In this document: piece by piece, positions 37,351 through 50,500 of the stretch
Layout of the letters: every line of letters starts with the position of its first letter
Position numbering within the stretch: position 1 is the stretch's first letter
Translations under genes and position numbers: made by a program
The notes under the pieces: model-generated
What the model was told of the DNA's origin: nothing
Seen by the model: only the letters and a program-made list of their open reading frames with translations
Database searches by the model: none
Assembly (NCBI RefSeq): GCF_003945595.2
Contig: NW_024104421.1
Span: forward strand, 124,001 to 188,000
Direction: 5' to 3'
DNA: 64,000 nt
Source of the DNA: Pipra filicauda
Lineage: Eukaryota; Chordata; Aves; Passeriformes; Pipridae

Positions 37351-39220
37351 CACGGCTGTCCCCTGCCCCAGCCGTTAGCCATCTGGCTGAAAAGGGGCCA
37401 AGTTTTCTTCACCCCAGAACTGGAGGCATGGCCTGTGTTTGCAGCAGGTCGCAGGAGCTACACAGAGCTAGAGCATGTGTGCAGGAGACAGGCTGATTGC
37501 ACTGGCCTTGAGGAAAAATGGCAACTCTTCATGGAGCTCTTAGCACAAACATGCCACACCCCACATACTATGATGCTTCCTCAGAGAAATCAGATGATTC
37601 CAGAGAAGCTTCCTTTCTTCTAAGACAGGTTACAGAGGAATGAAAAATTTAGTTAGGGAGAACTGGAACTAGAGGTGGAAGTCCTGCATTTAGCTACTGA
37701 GAGCCATAACAGAAGCACCTCAATTTGGATGAAACCAGAACAGAACTGCAATTGAAAGCTAAAGGCAAATGTTGCAGAACTGTTGTTGGCTGTGGCACAG
37801 AGTTGTGTTTTTCAGCACTATCTCAAATACAAAGTCCCCTCCAAAACTCTAACTCTCCCTTGTTTGAAGACAGTTTGTAAATTAACTATGCTGTGGTTGT
37901 GAAGACACAGAGGTACTCCATCCATAGACAAGATACAGTAAACATATATATAGTTTGCTTTCCAAGGCAGAAAAAGCTCAGCTGCTTTTTCATAGAAGCT
38001 GAAGCAAGTACCTGTGTGACTCCAACTTTTGCAACATGACACCAGTGCAGCTATGTTGGAGGCTCTGTGGTGCCCCATGCTCCTGGCTGATGTGAGCACT
38101 GTGGTGCTTGGAGCTGCAGCAGCACCAGTGCTAACACCCCCCCGCCCCCAGCTTTGGCACTGAGAGCACAGAGGACACATTAAACCAGCTCTGTGGGACA
38201 CGGGTTGTGTCAGGCATATTTAGCCACAGATCAGGGATGAGCACGCTGGATCCAGGCTGGCTTCTACAGAAACATTTCTGTGTTTTACACTAGTAAATAC
38301 TTTCCATTACCTAACTCAATGGGATTGCAGTCCATTCCCCCTCAACCTTCATCCAGGACAACAGCAAACTTGTAGATGTACAAATACACAAGTTATCTCC
38401 TGCAGCCTTAAAATGGGGTGATAGCTGCCTGTTCCTGACTGGGATCTGCCTGCTGTCATGGACTCTTCTCCTCCAGGTGAGCCATCATGCTGTCCCTGGA
38501 CTGTGCAGAGCTCCTGAAGTACCTGTCACTGTCCCGCTGCTCTCCTCCCAGCACAGTGCATGCAGTGTGGTGAGGCTGGCATAATCTCAGCTCAGCAGGC
38601 CCTTGCTGTGCTGTTGCTGTCATTCCAGCCAATATTTGGTGAGACCTTGCCTCTGGCAGAGATTGAGCAGCTGAGCTGATGCCCAACAGACCAGCCACAG
38701 CAGGGCTCATTTTGCTGGCAGACACCTCCAAAGCACAAAAGCAGCAGGAGAAACCCTTTGAAACCCTCTCCCAGGTCTCCTGACACTGCAAAGTGGTTTT
38801 TCTTACTAATTTTCCAACATCCTAATTTGCCAAATGTTTTGGTTTGACTGGAGGCCAAGCACAGCTTTGGGAACAAAATCTGTGATGCACTGGGGGTTCC
38901 CATGGCTGTCAACTGCCAGGATCTGTGATGCGAAGACCTGACACCACACACAATAAGCAAGCTCATTGCACAGACCAAAACACAGGCTGAAAACCTTCCA
39001 GCCTGGGTTGCCCTGTCCAGAGCAGCTGTGAGCCTCAGAAACACTGTGCTTCCTCCAGAGACCCTGCTGCAAACACGAAGCATTCCCAAAATGTGAAAAG
39101 AGCAGGGTCAGTGACTGTCCAAAGCCTCATGCAAGCCTCCCGCAGGAGGGGCTAAAGACTGCCCGACTCAGGTCCATGGTGCTGCCTGGGGTGTTAATTC
39201 TACACCTTCTCTGGATGCTT

Positions 39221-39535
39221 CATAGAATCACAGAATGGTTTGGGTTGGAAGAGATGTTAAAGATGATCTTGTTCCAACCCTCTGCCATGGGCACGGACAT
39301 CTTCCTCTAGACCAGGTTGCTCAGAGCCCTATCTAGCCTGGCCTTGAACACTTCCAGGGATGTGGCACCCACAACTTCTCTGGGCAACCTGTTTCAGTGC
39401 CTCAGTACCCTCACAGTAAAGAATTCTTCCTAAATTTAATCTAAATGTATACTCTTTCCTCTAAAGGCCATTTCCTCCTGTCCTATCACTACATGTCCTT
39501 GTGAAAAGTCCTTCATGTTCCATCCTCCTCCAAAG
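39221..39535 (-). mobile_element. CR1 LINE 3' fragment
   Basis: Begins 'tcatagaatcacagaatggt' and 'tgggttggaagagatgttaa'. It contains 'aggttgctcagagccctatc', 'cagggatgtggcacccacaa' and 'ctgggcaacctgtttcagtg'. Confidence 0.92.
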
Positions 39536-39821
39536 TGGCTCTAAAAGAGCTCAAGGGGAAACTGCTGAAGTCTGAAGTGGTGTGTAACATCCTGTTTAAA
39601 GCTGGCTGCAGGAGGTAGTGAAGTGGCTGGTAGGATGTGATTTTCTAATGAGTTTCCAGGAAAATCCAAATTCTGAAAGAGGAAATTAATGTGCAACAGG
39701 TTAAATGAGACATAAACAGAAGAGACAACACACCCTTCTGAGAATATCTTAACATCTCCAGTAACTCTGAAGAAGAGTAATAACCACAACAAACTAAATT
39801 AATGATAAGCTGAAAAACTAA

Positions 39822-39890
39822 AAAAAAAAAACAAACAAAAAAACCACCAAACCACCCCAAAACAAATAAACAAACAAACAAAACATTTTC
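39822..39890 (+). repeat. A-rich low-complexity tract
   Basis: Eleven A followed by caaac/aaacc/aaataaac words. It may be the remnant of a poly(A) tail or a decayed simple repeat; no linked element was recognised. Confidence 0.6.
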
Positions 39891-41179
39891 GCCCTGGAAG
39901 CTTGCCATAAATAATATAACAGAGGTGTGAAAGACAATTCAGAGAATGTAGAGACACAGCAGAAAACACAATGAGTGATCCGCACCAGCAAGGTACAAAG
40001 GGAAATTCCCATCCTGCAACCTCCTTTTGCAGGGATGGATGGGGCAAACTGCTTCAAGTGAAAGCATTCGGCAAGATAAGTTTAAAAACAAATTTATAAC
40101 ACAAACAGTAAATTATATAAATGGCATTCATCCAAGAGCTGTGGAGGGACCTCAACACCAGATGCTGTGGGATGTGCGACCTGTTGCTTAATTCTGCTGG
40201 AAACCAGAGGGATGACAGGAGACAAAGAGTTGCCAGGGTTGGGCTTCTGTTTATGTAAGATATTTGTGTAAATCTGGGGATTTGAGTGAATCTGAGTTCC
40301 ATACAGGGAATTAGGAATAGTGTCCGTGGGCACATAGAGAAATGGGATTAAAGGGGAAGGAACAACCCCATTCTAGTAGAAAAGAATCATGTCTCACTCC
40401 TTGAACGAGTGAGGAATCCAGTTTAATGAATGTGGCTGGACAGATGGATGTACTTGGATGCCCAAAACACTTTCAGTAAGATCTCACACCAAATGTCCTT
40501 AATTGCTCTCTTCCACAACATGTTTATTCCCATGGCAATAACAAGGCAGAAGGTAATGAATGGAAAATGGTCAGGGTTTAAAATGGAGAACACATCACTG
40601 TGTACCACCAGGATCTGTGCTAGGGCTTGTGATTTTTGCTGTATCCATAAATGGCCTGGGCACTGACGGGGGCACTGTTGGGGCAGTTTGCTGCTGAGGC
40701 TGAAGAGTGCAATGCAGAGCACTCACTGCAATGTTCAAGAAAGATCTCAGAATGAAAAGCTGGGTGATAAAATGACAGAAAAAATAACCATTGGTAGATG
40801 TAATTTACATGGAGAAACTCTTCCTGCACAAAGAAAAAGTTCAGACCAGTTATCCTCACTCTGGAAAGCGGCCTCGGAGTCAGCTCCAGGTTTTCTCTCT
40901 TCCCTCTCAGAGAAGGCATAATGGAATTAAGAAGAAGCAGAAAAAGGGAAAGGGAAAATCAAATGCATAAAACAAGGAAGACTCCAAGGGACTTTGTCTC
41001 CAAGGCAGTTTGTCTCCAAGGGAGACAAACCGATGTACCTAAAACCATGTGCAGTGACCAAGGTAATTTGGAAATGATTACTTGTTATGTTTTATAGTAT
41101 AGAAACAAGAGCATATTGATTAAGTAATCACATAGGTTAAAACCCAAGCAAATGTAAGTACTTTTTCACTATGCCTTGT

Positions 41180-41325
41180 GGGGTCTCTCTCACTGGAGAT
41201 ACTCAAGAACCATCTGGACGCAATCCTGTGCCAGGTGCTCTAGGTTGACCCTGCTTGAGCAGGAAGGTTGGACCAGATGTGGTCCTTTCCAACCTTACCC
41301 ATTCTGTGTTTCTGTGATTCTCTAA
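41180..41325 (+). mobile_element. CR1-type LINE 3' end
   Basis: Contains 'actggagatactcaagaacc', 'ctggacgcaatcctgtgcca', 'ttgagcaggaaggttggacc', 'tcctttccaacctta', and ends near 'ctgtgattct'. It belongs to a CR1 group different from the neighbouring copies. Confidence 0.75.
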
Positions 41326-42879
41326 GTCTGGGGAATCAATTAACTAGGATTTCTAGGATACAAAATGGTCCAGAATGGATCAAAAGCAGTCATGTGCTCT
41401 TATGAAAGAGCAACCCAACAAGGACTGCTAGACAGTAAGGTACTTTAGTCAGAATAAACTGAGCATTGCTGAGAGCATGTGTCAGAGGAAGCATGGCTTT
41501 ATGCCTATATGGTTCTTTCATCTGCTCTAAGCATCCCCACTGGCCACCTTCACAGCCAGGATCTGGTGCTAGTTTGACCCCCCACATCTCACACAGTAGT
41601 TTCCCTGCTCTTGTGCAACACCAGGCGGAGCAAGCTGATAAGCAAATCCCTGATCAAGTAGCCTGTCCTAGGTGTTGCTGCAAAGCAATGTAACATCATT
41701 CAAGCATTTGGCGTGGATTATGAAGTTAACTAGAAGACAGGAAAGGCCGTATCTCAGAAATGCTGTCACAACACCGCACAGTCACTTGACACAGGCTAGA
41801 GTGAGGCAGAGAGTAGCATGGAGAGCCGTGTCTGGGCTGAGGGCCAAATAGGTCCTTAAGATGCATTTGAGGAAGGAAACATGTCAACATACACTACAAC
41901 ATTGCCCAGGAAGAAAGCAAACAACTTGAAGGCTGCCAGTTTTGTGAAAAGAGTTTAAGAGCCATACTAGTCCCTGGGTTACAGGTTCGCGTTCCTAAAA
42001 CTCAAGTGTACATCAGAGATGATGGCCAGACTGAGGAGAGGAGAGGAAAAAGCAGCCCCGTGAAAAAGGAGAACAAGCACGATTGAATGGAAGGAAAGTG
42101 AAAATTTCTGTTTCAGCCAGCCTGATGAGGAATTGCTGGCCAGATATCTCAAGGACCAAAGACAAGACAGAGCTTTAGTTTGGACAGAACAAGACTGATC
42201 TAGAGTAGATCTTAGTCCAGAGGCGATTAGCTAAAATGTTTGTTGCCAATATCTTTCAGATGTAAAGCACAGAGGGAGATAAGAAAGGGGCACAAAAACC
42301 TTTTTGCAAAAGCAAGGAGGCAGGTTAGGGAAGCTCTTTAAAGGATGCTATGAATCACTAGTTGTAGGGATGGAGTGTTGGGGCATGACTTGGAAGGCCC
42401 AGATTATGAAATAAAATTCCTCCCAAGCCTTCAGGCCCAAAGGAACACTTCCAGTTCTCACACCTGTGGATTGCAAATCCTTCTTGCTGCTCTTCCCACT
42501 TTCCTGTGTGCTGGCTGTTCCCAGTTCTCCATGCCTGTGTTTCTATTCCTAGCCTTCCTCTCAGAGCTCAGCTCAAGTCCCCTGGGGCATTAAGTGCACT
42601 GCCCAGGGGTTCCATAGGCTGCCTGTCCCTCTTCTGGTTGCTGCCCCTGCTCACACAGCCCAACATAGCCTGGGATTTGCGATTTTTTTGGGAGTACATC
42701 CTATCCAGTTCATCATACGCCAGCTGAACTATAACATGATATAACATGAAATGCCTTCCCACTCTGGCTCACACAATTTGTTCTTTGCTTTTTTCTAGGA
42801 CATAACTTTCAGAGTGCCATGAGGCGAGCTGCTGCTGTGGGAAATAAGGTTGGGCTGCTCATTCTTCAATTGAAAATTG

Positions 42880-43300
42880 CATCATAGAATCTTTAAAAGA
42901 CTTGGGTTGGAAGGGACCTTAAATATCGTCTTAAATATCATCTCGTTCCAACTCCCTGCCATGGGCTGGACACCTTCCACTAGACCAGGTTGCCCATCCA
43001 GCCTGGCCTTGAACACTTTCAAGGGCATCCAGAGCCTCTCCGGGCAACCTGTTCCACTGCCTCAACCACCCTCACAGTAAATAATTTCTTCCTCATATCT
43101 AATCTAAACCTGCCCTCTGTCAGTTTGAAGCCATTTCCCCTTCTCCTGTCACTCCAGGCCCTTGTGAAAAATCCCTCTTCAGCTCTCTTGTGGCCCCTTT
43201 AGGTATTGGAAGGTGCCATAAGGTCTCCTCAGACCCTTCTCTTCTCCAGACTGAACAACCCCAACCCTCTCAGTCTGTCTTCACAGGGCAGGTTATCTTC
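42880..43300 (-). mobile_element. CR1 LINE 3' fragment, long
   Basis: Begins 'catcatagaatctttaaaag', then 'gggttggaagggaccttaaa', 'ccatgggctggacaccttcc', 'agaccaggttgcccatccag', 'gccatttccccttctcctgt', and ends near 'ctctcagtctgtcttcacag'. A local duplication of 'cttaaatatc' lies near its 3' end. Confidence 0.92.
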
Positions 43301-45288
43301 ATGGAGAAGATGAAAGGAATTCTTAACTCTCACACAGAGCTGAAGATCCAGTGCTGACTTTGGCCATGAACTGGAAGCATTCAGGCAAAGACCATGCTAG
43401 AGTTGTCAAATCTGCATTTTATTCTTCAGCAGCCTATTGTATTCCCAGCTCTTCCCTCAGTTTTTCCCAGCTCTGGCACACATTTTTCTCTCTGACAGCC
43501 CAGCACTAGCCCCACTGCTCTCTAGAAGCTTGGCTAGACCTTGCATGTAGGCAGGGCATTGAGTGTTTGCTAATGACTCTGCAAACCAGTGCCTTGCAGA
43601 AAACATGCCAGTGCCTCTGCATTGCATAACCTCCTCTGACTAGCAGCTTCTCACCCTCTCTTCCCTTGGTTTCCTCCTGCATTGTCACAGAAAAAGCAGA
43701 AATAGCATATGTGCAAGAAGCTTGACCTGCCACTGCAGGTGTGCTACCTGTGTCTGTGCCAGGCTCCTGGCTTGCCACACTGTGATTCTACTTGCCAGCA
43801 CTGCAACAGGGGAAAAAGACATCTGTGACTGGTTGGGTCTGGTTTTGGGAAGCTTTCCAGGAGATGTGCTAAGCTGACCCACCAGGGGATTATCCTGACC
43901 CTCCCCTCCTGTCATTCCCTGCAGTGTCACTTGTGAGCTGTGCCCGCAGTAGCATCCAGGAGGTGCTGGTGGCAGCCGATGGGGAAGAGCTCTTCACCAC
44001 TCCTGTTTGTTCAGCATTACCACTGCCAGGCTACAGGAGCCAACAGTGTTCTGCAGCTGGATCTTAGCCCTGGACTTACACCGTGTTCTTTGGCACTGGA
44101 ACTAGGAAAGAGTTACCGAGCGACTTCATTATTGACATGCATTTCTCATACATATCAGCTCTGTGCATGAGTTCTTAGAAATGTTTTGGCTGCAAAGTGG
44201 TTCTGTGTGCTACCCAAGAGGCAGGCTTCCCAGCTGCCCAGCGTTGGAGGAAGCCAAGAATACTGGCAGCCAAGGCTGCCCAGCAAAACGCCCCTGGGTT
44301 CAGCCAGCAAGACTCTGCCAACAGCAGCCTTTGACTGCCTGGACCGGTTCTGTCCTGAACACCTTCAAAGCAGCTGCCAAAACCCAACACGAGGAAGAGA
44401 AAAGGTGTGTTAACACTGCAAGGCAGTGCCAGGGAGAGCCAGGACACTGGACTGGAATAGCCACCACTTACCTATCTGGAGCCAGCAGTATGCCTCAAGA
44501 TCCAGTGCAGCTCAGCACCAGAGCACAGGGCAGGAGGAGGAACAGCCACTCACACCGTGTCGCATTAGTAACAGCACCAGCCTGGACTCAGCTGTGCTCG
44601 TGCCTCTGAGGGAGGAGGGAAGTGGGGTGGGCAGCATGGTTGTCCTTCAGAGTAGGGGGATCTTCCAGGGAACCAGAGGCAGAGGGAGCTCAGCACAGGC
44701 TGCAGAGGGGAGATCTCACTGATGGTATACAGAGGGAGATGAGGCTGGTGTGGGAGGAGAGCATTACAGGTGGAGTAAGGAGTACTCCAGGAGAAAGTAC
44801 AGCAAGAGTGACTGTTAGAGCTGGTAGTTGTAGCCAGGTTAGCGGCCCATGAGCCTTCAACTTCTCCACTGAGATACTTAACGTGATCCCGTGTCTACCC
44901 TCAGAGGTGTTAGCCTTTCATTTGCAATCCATGGCCAAACTGAGTGCAGGTAACAGAAACAAAGAAAACACTGAGCTCCTCCTTATAGCATAAAAAGAGA
45001 TTTACTTAAAAAGGTAGAAAAGACAGTACAAGTAGTTTGGTCCCTTATATTCCAAACCCTCTACACACAGTGTAAAACAGTATGTTGTCCAGCCCAGATT
45101 TGTAGTGATTTCAGCCAGGATGAATGAGTGTTTCACCAATGATTCCCTGACTTGAGCTCTTGTCAAGGACTGGGGAGCAGCATGCTGCTGATGCAAGGGC
45201 AGGAAATTCCCTCTGCAAGAAAGATCTTCTTGACCCTTCTCAGCTTCTGCTCAAGTGCTCCTGCACTCAAAAACAAAGGACAGATCAG

Positions 45289-45294
45289 TTTTAT
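45289..45294 (-). terminator. Candidate polyadenylation signal of the myosin-SH2 gene
   Basis: Plus-strand ttttatttata gives AATAAA on the minus strand, about 255 bp beyond the nearer candidate stop codon (45547) and about 145 bp beyond the further one (45434). The assignment depends on the uncertain last exon. Confidence 0.35.
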
Positions 45295-45546
45295 TTATAT
45301 CCCCATTAGCTCCCAGAGCAGCAGATACACAGGACCAAAACAGAGAGAGAAGACTTGAGGAGAAAGAGGTAGGCAATCAGTACAAGTACTTGTGACAGAA
45401 CAGATTGTTGGGAGATATGCAGTTTGTGACTATTCAAAGTGCTAAGTGAGGAGTCTCCAGGAACACTGAAGTATTGACATGCAGACTGTCAGGCACTGTG
45501 GGTCCGTGCAGAGTGTGACTGCTCCCATCCTCTCCCTCTGCCAGGG

Positions 45547-45615
45547 TCAGACTGGTCCAGATACTGCAGTTGCAGTCACTGAGACTGGGTGAGTTAATTT
45601 CTTCATCAGTCCTGT
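45547..45615 (-). other. Candidate last coding exon of the myosin-SH2 gene
   Basis: After a very long minus-strand poly(T) tract, the sequence ccctgtgcctttag gives a good acceptor at 45616. Joined in phase 0 to exon 47244-47516 it adds 22 codons and reaches TGA at 45547-45549. A second frame of the same exon stays open to 45434 and looks protein-like (acidic, RTDEEINSPS), but needs a different incoming phase. The true 3' end could be either of these or elsewhere in 45.4-47.2 kb. Confidence 0.3.
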
Positions 45616-45640
45616 CTAAAGGCACAGGGCCAGGTGGATG

Positions 45641-45644
<4 letters not shown>

Positions 45645-45683
<39 letters not shown>

Positions 45684-45692
45684 AGAGAGAGA
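45645..45692 (+). repeat. A36 tract followed by (GA)n
   Basis: Thirty-six consecutive A residues, then about six GA units. On the minus strand it is an extraordinary polypyrimidine tract just upstream of the candidate last myosin exon. No retrogene body or target-site duplication was recognised next to it. Confidence 0.9.
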
Positions 45693-47243
45693 AAAAAGGA
45701 AAAAGGCAGCTCTGTGTCTGAATACATTAGTACATTCACTACTAGGCCAGGGCCAGCAGCACTTCAAGAAGATAGGGCTGAGCCATTTGGACCTGCAAGA
45801 AAGTCAAGAAACACAGCTCATTGGAGGACATAAAAGGAGGGTTTCATTCAGCTATCCCAGTGCTGCAAGTTGTCTATGCAGTTCCCACATGTTTTGTCTT
45901 TCTTCTGCCTAATCTCAGACACAGGGAGCATCCCCTGGGTATATCAATGAATGGTACGTAGAGAAATGAAGCAATTGAGTCAAACATTTCAGCGAAAGGA
46001 TTTTCTCAGCCATCAAGAGAAAGACAAGACAGGCCCCAGCTAAAAAGCTTTGCCACAGCATGAATTCCAGGTGGGAGTGGAACCATACAGGAAGCTCAGC
46101 AATCCTGGTGCAAGGCTGGAAGCCCTGTGGTGGGTCAGCAGCCAAAGACATGGTCTTCTGATCCTTCTCCACTCCCAGCTGACATATATCCAGAGATTAT
46201 CCCACTACAGCTTCCACCTGCCTTCAGCAACTGAGTGGGACAGGGATTTACCCACTGGAGAGCTGCACATCCACTAGATGCTTCAGACATCACAGGGTCT
46301 GCCAAAAGGCCCTTCCTGGCCCACTCCGTAGATTCCTATAACTCACCCAGTGGATCACAGTCTCAGTAACCATCTGTGCTTCCAGCTGCTGAGACCTTGT
46401 TTAAAATCCTCTTCACAGCAATAAAAGTCACTGCCTTTTCCAATGTTTTGAGTCTTGCCTTCAGCTCACTGCCCCTGCTATCCCTCAGCACCTCCCTCCA
46501 CCACACTAAACCACTGCAGCTGACAACCATGGCATGCAGACAGGCATTCCAATAGTTCTAGTCCTTCCAGCCCCAGGCCTCCGACAAACTGTGAGCTCCC
46601 TCCAGCAGCCTTGCCATTGTACTGCAGGCACTCTGTGCACCAGAGCTGCTGGGAACCCAAACCTCAGCTAATTTTTCCCAGTTTTCCTGGTCTCTTTGCA
46701 GTCCCGGGATGGAAGCTGGCTGCTGCTCTCTGTTTCTCCTGCTCTATTTCTATGTAGCTTGTGGCCAAGAGATGCTCCAGGTGGAGCATGAAGGGAAGAG
46801 CCCCTTTGCTCCTCCATTTCCCTGGGAGCTGCAATTGCTGTTTGCCCTCGTGCCTCCTCCTTACCGAGTCATTTGGGCTACGCATCCTCAGCGGTGACGG
46901 CTTGAGTGCCCCTGTTCTGACATGTTCGTGGAATAGGAATTGAACTGCAGTGAGGAGCAGAGGGACAGCATTAGGGGAGCAGTGCCTGGGACACTGGTCA
47001 CATCACAGCCCTTCTGCCTTGGACTTTTCTTTGGGCATCTCAATGAGCCCCTCTCAGGGTCTCCTCCCCGGATGGCACTTCCAAAGAATACAGTCTTGAT
47101 GCCAAGACCACCAAACCCAAACCCATCGCCCAGGAGCTAAGAAACCAAGTGCTACTTGTGGAAGCCTCCTGTCTCCCCTGGGCAGGGCAGCTCCACATGT
47201 CCCAGAGGGGCCATGGCTTGGCAGAGGATATGCCCCCGCTCAC

Positions 47244-47516
47244 CTGCTGGATTTCCTGCATCGCCAGTCGTATGGAAGAGCGGAGACGAGGGAAGGCTTG
47301 TTGTCTGGTCTCTCTAGAGCTTGGATTTGTCCTACTCTTGTCCGAGGTCTGTTGGTTTTGGAAATTCTTGCTCCTTCTGAGACACGGCAGAGTAGGTTTG
47401 CTGATGGAAGGCATGAAGGGACAGGACTGCTTCTGTGGAAGGGTCTCTGCTTTGCCTGCTGGTGAACTCAGCATGGGGTACTCCAGATTTTCGTAATCCA
47501 AATTCTTACTACTTTT
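47244..47516 (-). other. Tail exon with tyrosine motifs, myosin-SH2 gene
   Basis: The exon codes for 91 residues directly after the SH2 domain, starting [20 protein letters not shown] fits the GRB2 SH2-binding consensus pYxN. The rest is basic and rich in Ser, Gln and Arg, predicted disordered, and ends [10 protein letters not shown]. It ends in phase 0 at a strong gtgagc donor, so at least one more exon follows. Confidence 0.85.
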
Positions 47517-50500
47517 CTGAGGAAAGGAAGAGTGGATTCAGCAGTGGTTTGTAGACCCTCCAAACAAACAGCACAACAAAGAGGAATACACAGCTGTGTC
47601 CACTGCTGACATACTGGGGTCGGGGGGTGTCATCCATCTGACAGTGCCTCTCCCCCACCCCAGGACTCCCCAGCTAATAGCGTTTCCCAGAGCCTGCAGA
47701 AGCAGCCAAGCCACTTGGCCAGAATGGGACACTCCTCAACAGGAAAACAAAAGAGACATGATGCTGCTGTCCCTCTATCCACTCAAGGCACAGTCCCCCA
47801 TCCCCTGTTCCCACTGCAGATCCTTGGCATTCACCTGCCCACAGGGAACAGTCAGTATCTCCATGAAGGGCTGGATGCCCACGGTCTGGTGGTACCGAAC
47901 CAGTGCGGTGAGCGAGGCATGAGCCTGGTGCTCCCCCAGGATGATGTAGCGTGCGTTGGGCTGCACCTGGATCATGTAGTGTCTGCAGCGGCCTTGGCCC
48001 CTGGGGACATGCACAGACAAGAACAGTCACGGCACAGGGCTGCAGCGTCTCTCCAGCACCTGGTTCCTGCTTCCTCCACTTGTGGTCTCAAGTGGCCAGA
48101 CGTGACCAGCACCCACAGTAACAAATACCAAACAGGGGCAGGAGATGTGCTGTGCACTAACACGCTGTGCTTGTAGGTGCTGGAGAAGCAACAACCTCAA
48201 TGCTTCTTTCAACCTGGTTTGTACACTCAGCCATATAGTACAGGATCTCTACCCTTGGAGCAACAGCACACCACCCAAAAACAGGTCTATTTTTTGGCAA
48301 GAGACAAACTCTGCAGTGCCCTATCTGCTACTACAAACTGTCTGAGGCATCCAAAACAGGAGAGGCTGAGCATCCTTATTGGACTCCTGTGTGGAGCAGG
48401 CCATCTCCTCCAGTCAAGCAGAATCACAGAATTCTAGAATTCTATGACTGTAAAATTCCAGGATCATAGAATTTCATTAAGTGCTCAGTTTCACAGAACC
48501 ACAAAATCATTTAGATTGGAAAAGACCTTTAAGATTCTTGAGTCCAACCACTAACCCAGCACTGCCAAGTCCACCACTAAACCATGTCCCCAAGTGTCAC
48601 ATCTATGTATCTTTTAAATACCTCCAGAGATGATGACTCCACTCTGCCCTTTGCATCCTCTTCCAGTGCTTGACAGCCCTTTCCATGAAGAAATCCCTCC
48701 AATGTCCAACCTGAACCTACCCTAGCACAGACTGAGGCTATGTCTTCTTGTCCTGTTGCCAGTTGCCTGAGAGGAAAGGCTGATCCCCACCTTGCTAGAG
48801 CCTCCTTTCAGGTAGTTGTAGAAAGCAATAAGGTCTTCTCTGAGCCTTCTCTGCAAGGTTCATTACCTACCTGTATGTCAAGATGTAGCCTGGTTGGCTT
48901 TGGCTAATCCGAACAAGGAAGCAACCCAAAGGCTTGTCATGCAGCAGGTTTTCAGCTTCCCTGGAATCAGGAAAGAGTTTTTCAGTGGAGGGTGAGCAGA
49001 TGCCTTGTCACACAGCAGGGATTCCCATCCTATCTCATGTGCTACCAGCATGGTGCTCCCACTCCAAGGGAGTAGCCAGCATCTGCCCTGTGAGTTCCTA
49101 GCTACAGGTTTCCCGACTCGGGCTTGGTGGTGCAGGAGGCATTAGGGGGCTGAGGAGGCACAATACTCTCAGCAAAAGCTCCTCCAAGCAGGGCTGCTCC
49201 AAACCTGCTCCAGCAGTTTGACTAGTGCAATAGCAACAGCTGCCTTCAAGCACAGAGCATGTGACAAAGCATTGCTGAGATGAGGGGTCTGTGCCTGTGT
49301 CCATTTCCTATGCGCCAGGGCTGAAGAAGTCAGGATACAATGGGATGGGGGGTAAGCCCAGTGCCCTGGAAAAACACCAACTTGGATTACACCAGTCTGG
49401 CTCTCTAACTTCCTGCTGGAAGGAGGTCTTCCCCCTCTCTGCCCAACAGACAAAGCTCTGCTTTGTGCTTGTCATGTGCCTTGCTCCAGGCTAAAGGTGA
49501 CAGCAAATCACCAGTGTAATTCGGGATTGCTCTGTCTGCTCCATTTCATGAGGCTGAGTTTACACTGCTGTATGGAGACTTTAATCTCCACTTAAGCATC
49601 AGTGTCTTTAGTCCTTCATTGTGAAGTGCTCATAGCTACCCTATATTTGAATTTAGACAGTTTTGTCTTCCAGGCACAAGTTCCTCTCCTGCATTCTTCC
49701 ATTTATGGACAAAAGCATTAATGCAGGTTAAGGCATCGATAATTATCTTAAAAAGGGAAAAAAGAAATGCAGCTACCAGGGAGTTGTCAGCTATTGTAGT
49801 GTCCTTTACTAAGCAAATGTGCTATGTAATGGTCTGTGAGTAAAGGTTCACACTGATAATCTGACAAAATCCAGGCACCTGTGATCTCATAAGACTGAAA
49901 TAGAATTGCAGTATTAACAGATAAAAAGTTAGAAATTGGAACAAGATGATGAGAGTGTTCAAGTGACAGCTTGAATAGCAACACCAACACAGAAATCCCA
50001 CCAATTTTGGGATACTGGCAGTTAGCAAGCATGGAGAACCATAGATTAATTTGCACACAGGTGAGACTATACTGCAATTCTGTTCACCGGCATAACCAGT
50101 ATTTCTGATTATCACAGTGCTTGGAAAGTAGTGCCTAGCTCAGCCAAGAGATTAAGTGTGAGGCAGACCCAGTAGCAAAGCTTCAAGCATTTAAATAAAG
50201 GTTTTTGCAAAAAAGCTTTAGAGTTCACAGTCTTGTAATCAACTGTAAGAAAGATGGGCATTGTGGATGTCTCTCCCAGCTTAAAGAGAAGTAAATTCCA
50301 CCTATGCTGCACCCTTCTTGGATGGGCAGAGGTATCAACAAAAAAACCTTCCTTTTCCTCTGTTGGGGGGCTTTGGAGGAATTTTGCCATGGGGTTCTCA
50401 CTAAAGCCTGATTTTAATATTTTTTTAAACAATTGTACACTGAATTCTGTATTCTCCTGCTGTAAACTGAGGTTTCCTCCTGACCTGGACTGAGATACAA

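Larger units (their letters stand above)
24761..45430. other. Intergenic DNA between the carbonic anhydrase and myosin genes
   Basis: Apart from the CR1 fragments, A-rich tracts and the hairpin listed separately, I see no convincing exon in these ~20.7 kb. Open frames rarely exceed 120 codons, start at non-ATG codons in several cases, and show no family motif. Rapidly evolving small genes, non-coding RNAs and distant enhancers cannot be excluded by eye. Confidence 0.55.

Noticed and set aside
45570..45912. Plus-strand lysine-rich open frames
   Set aside because: They are translations of the A36-(GA)n simple repeat.
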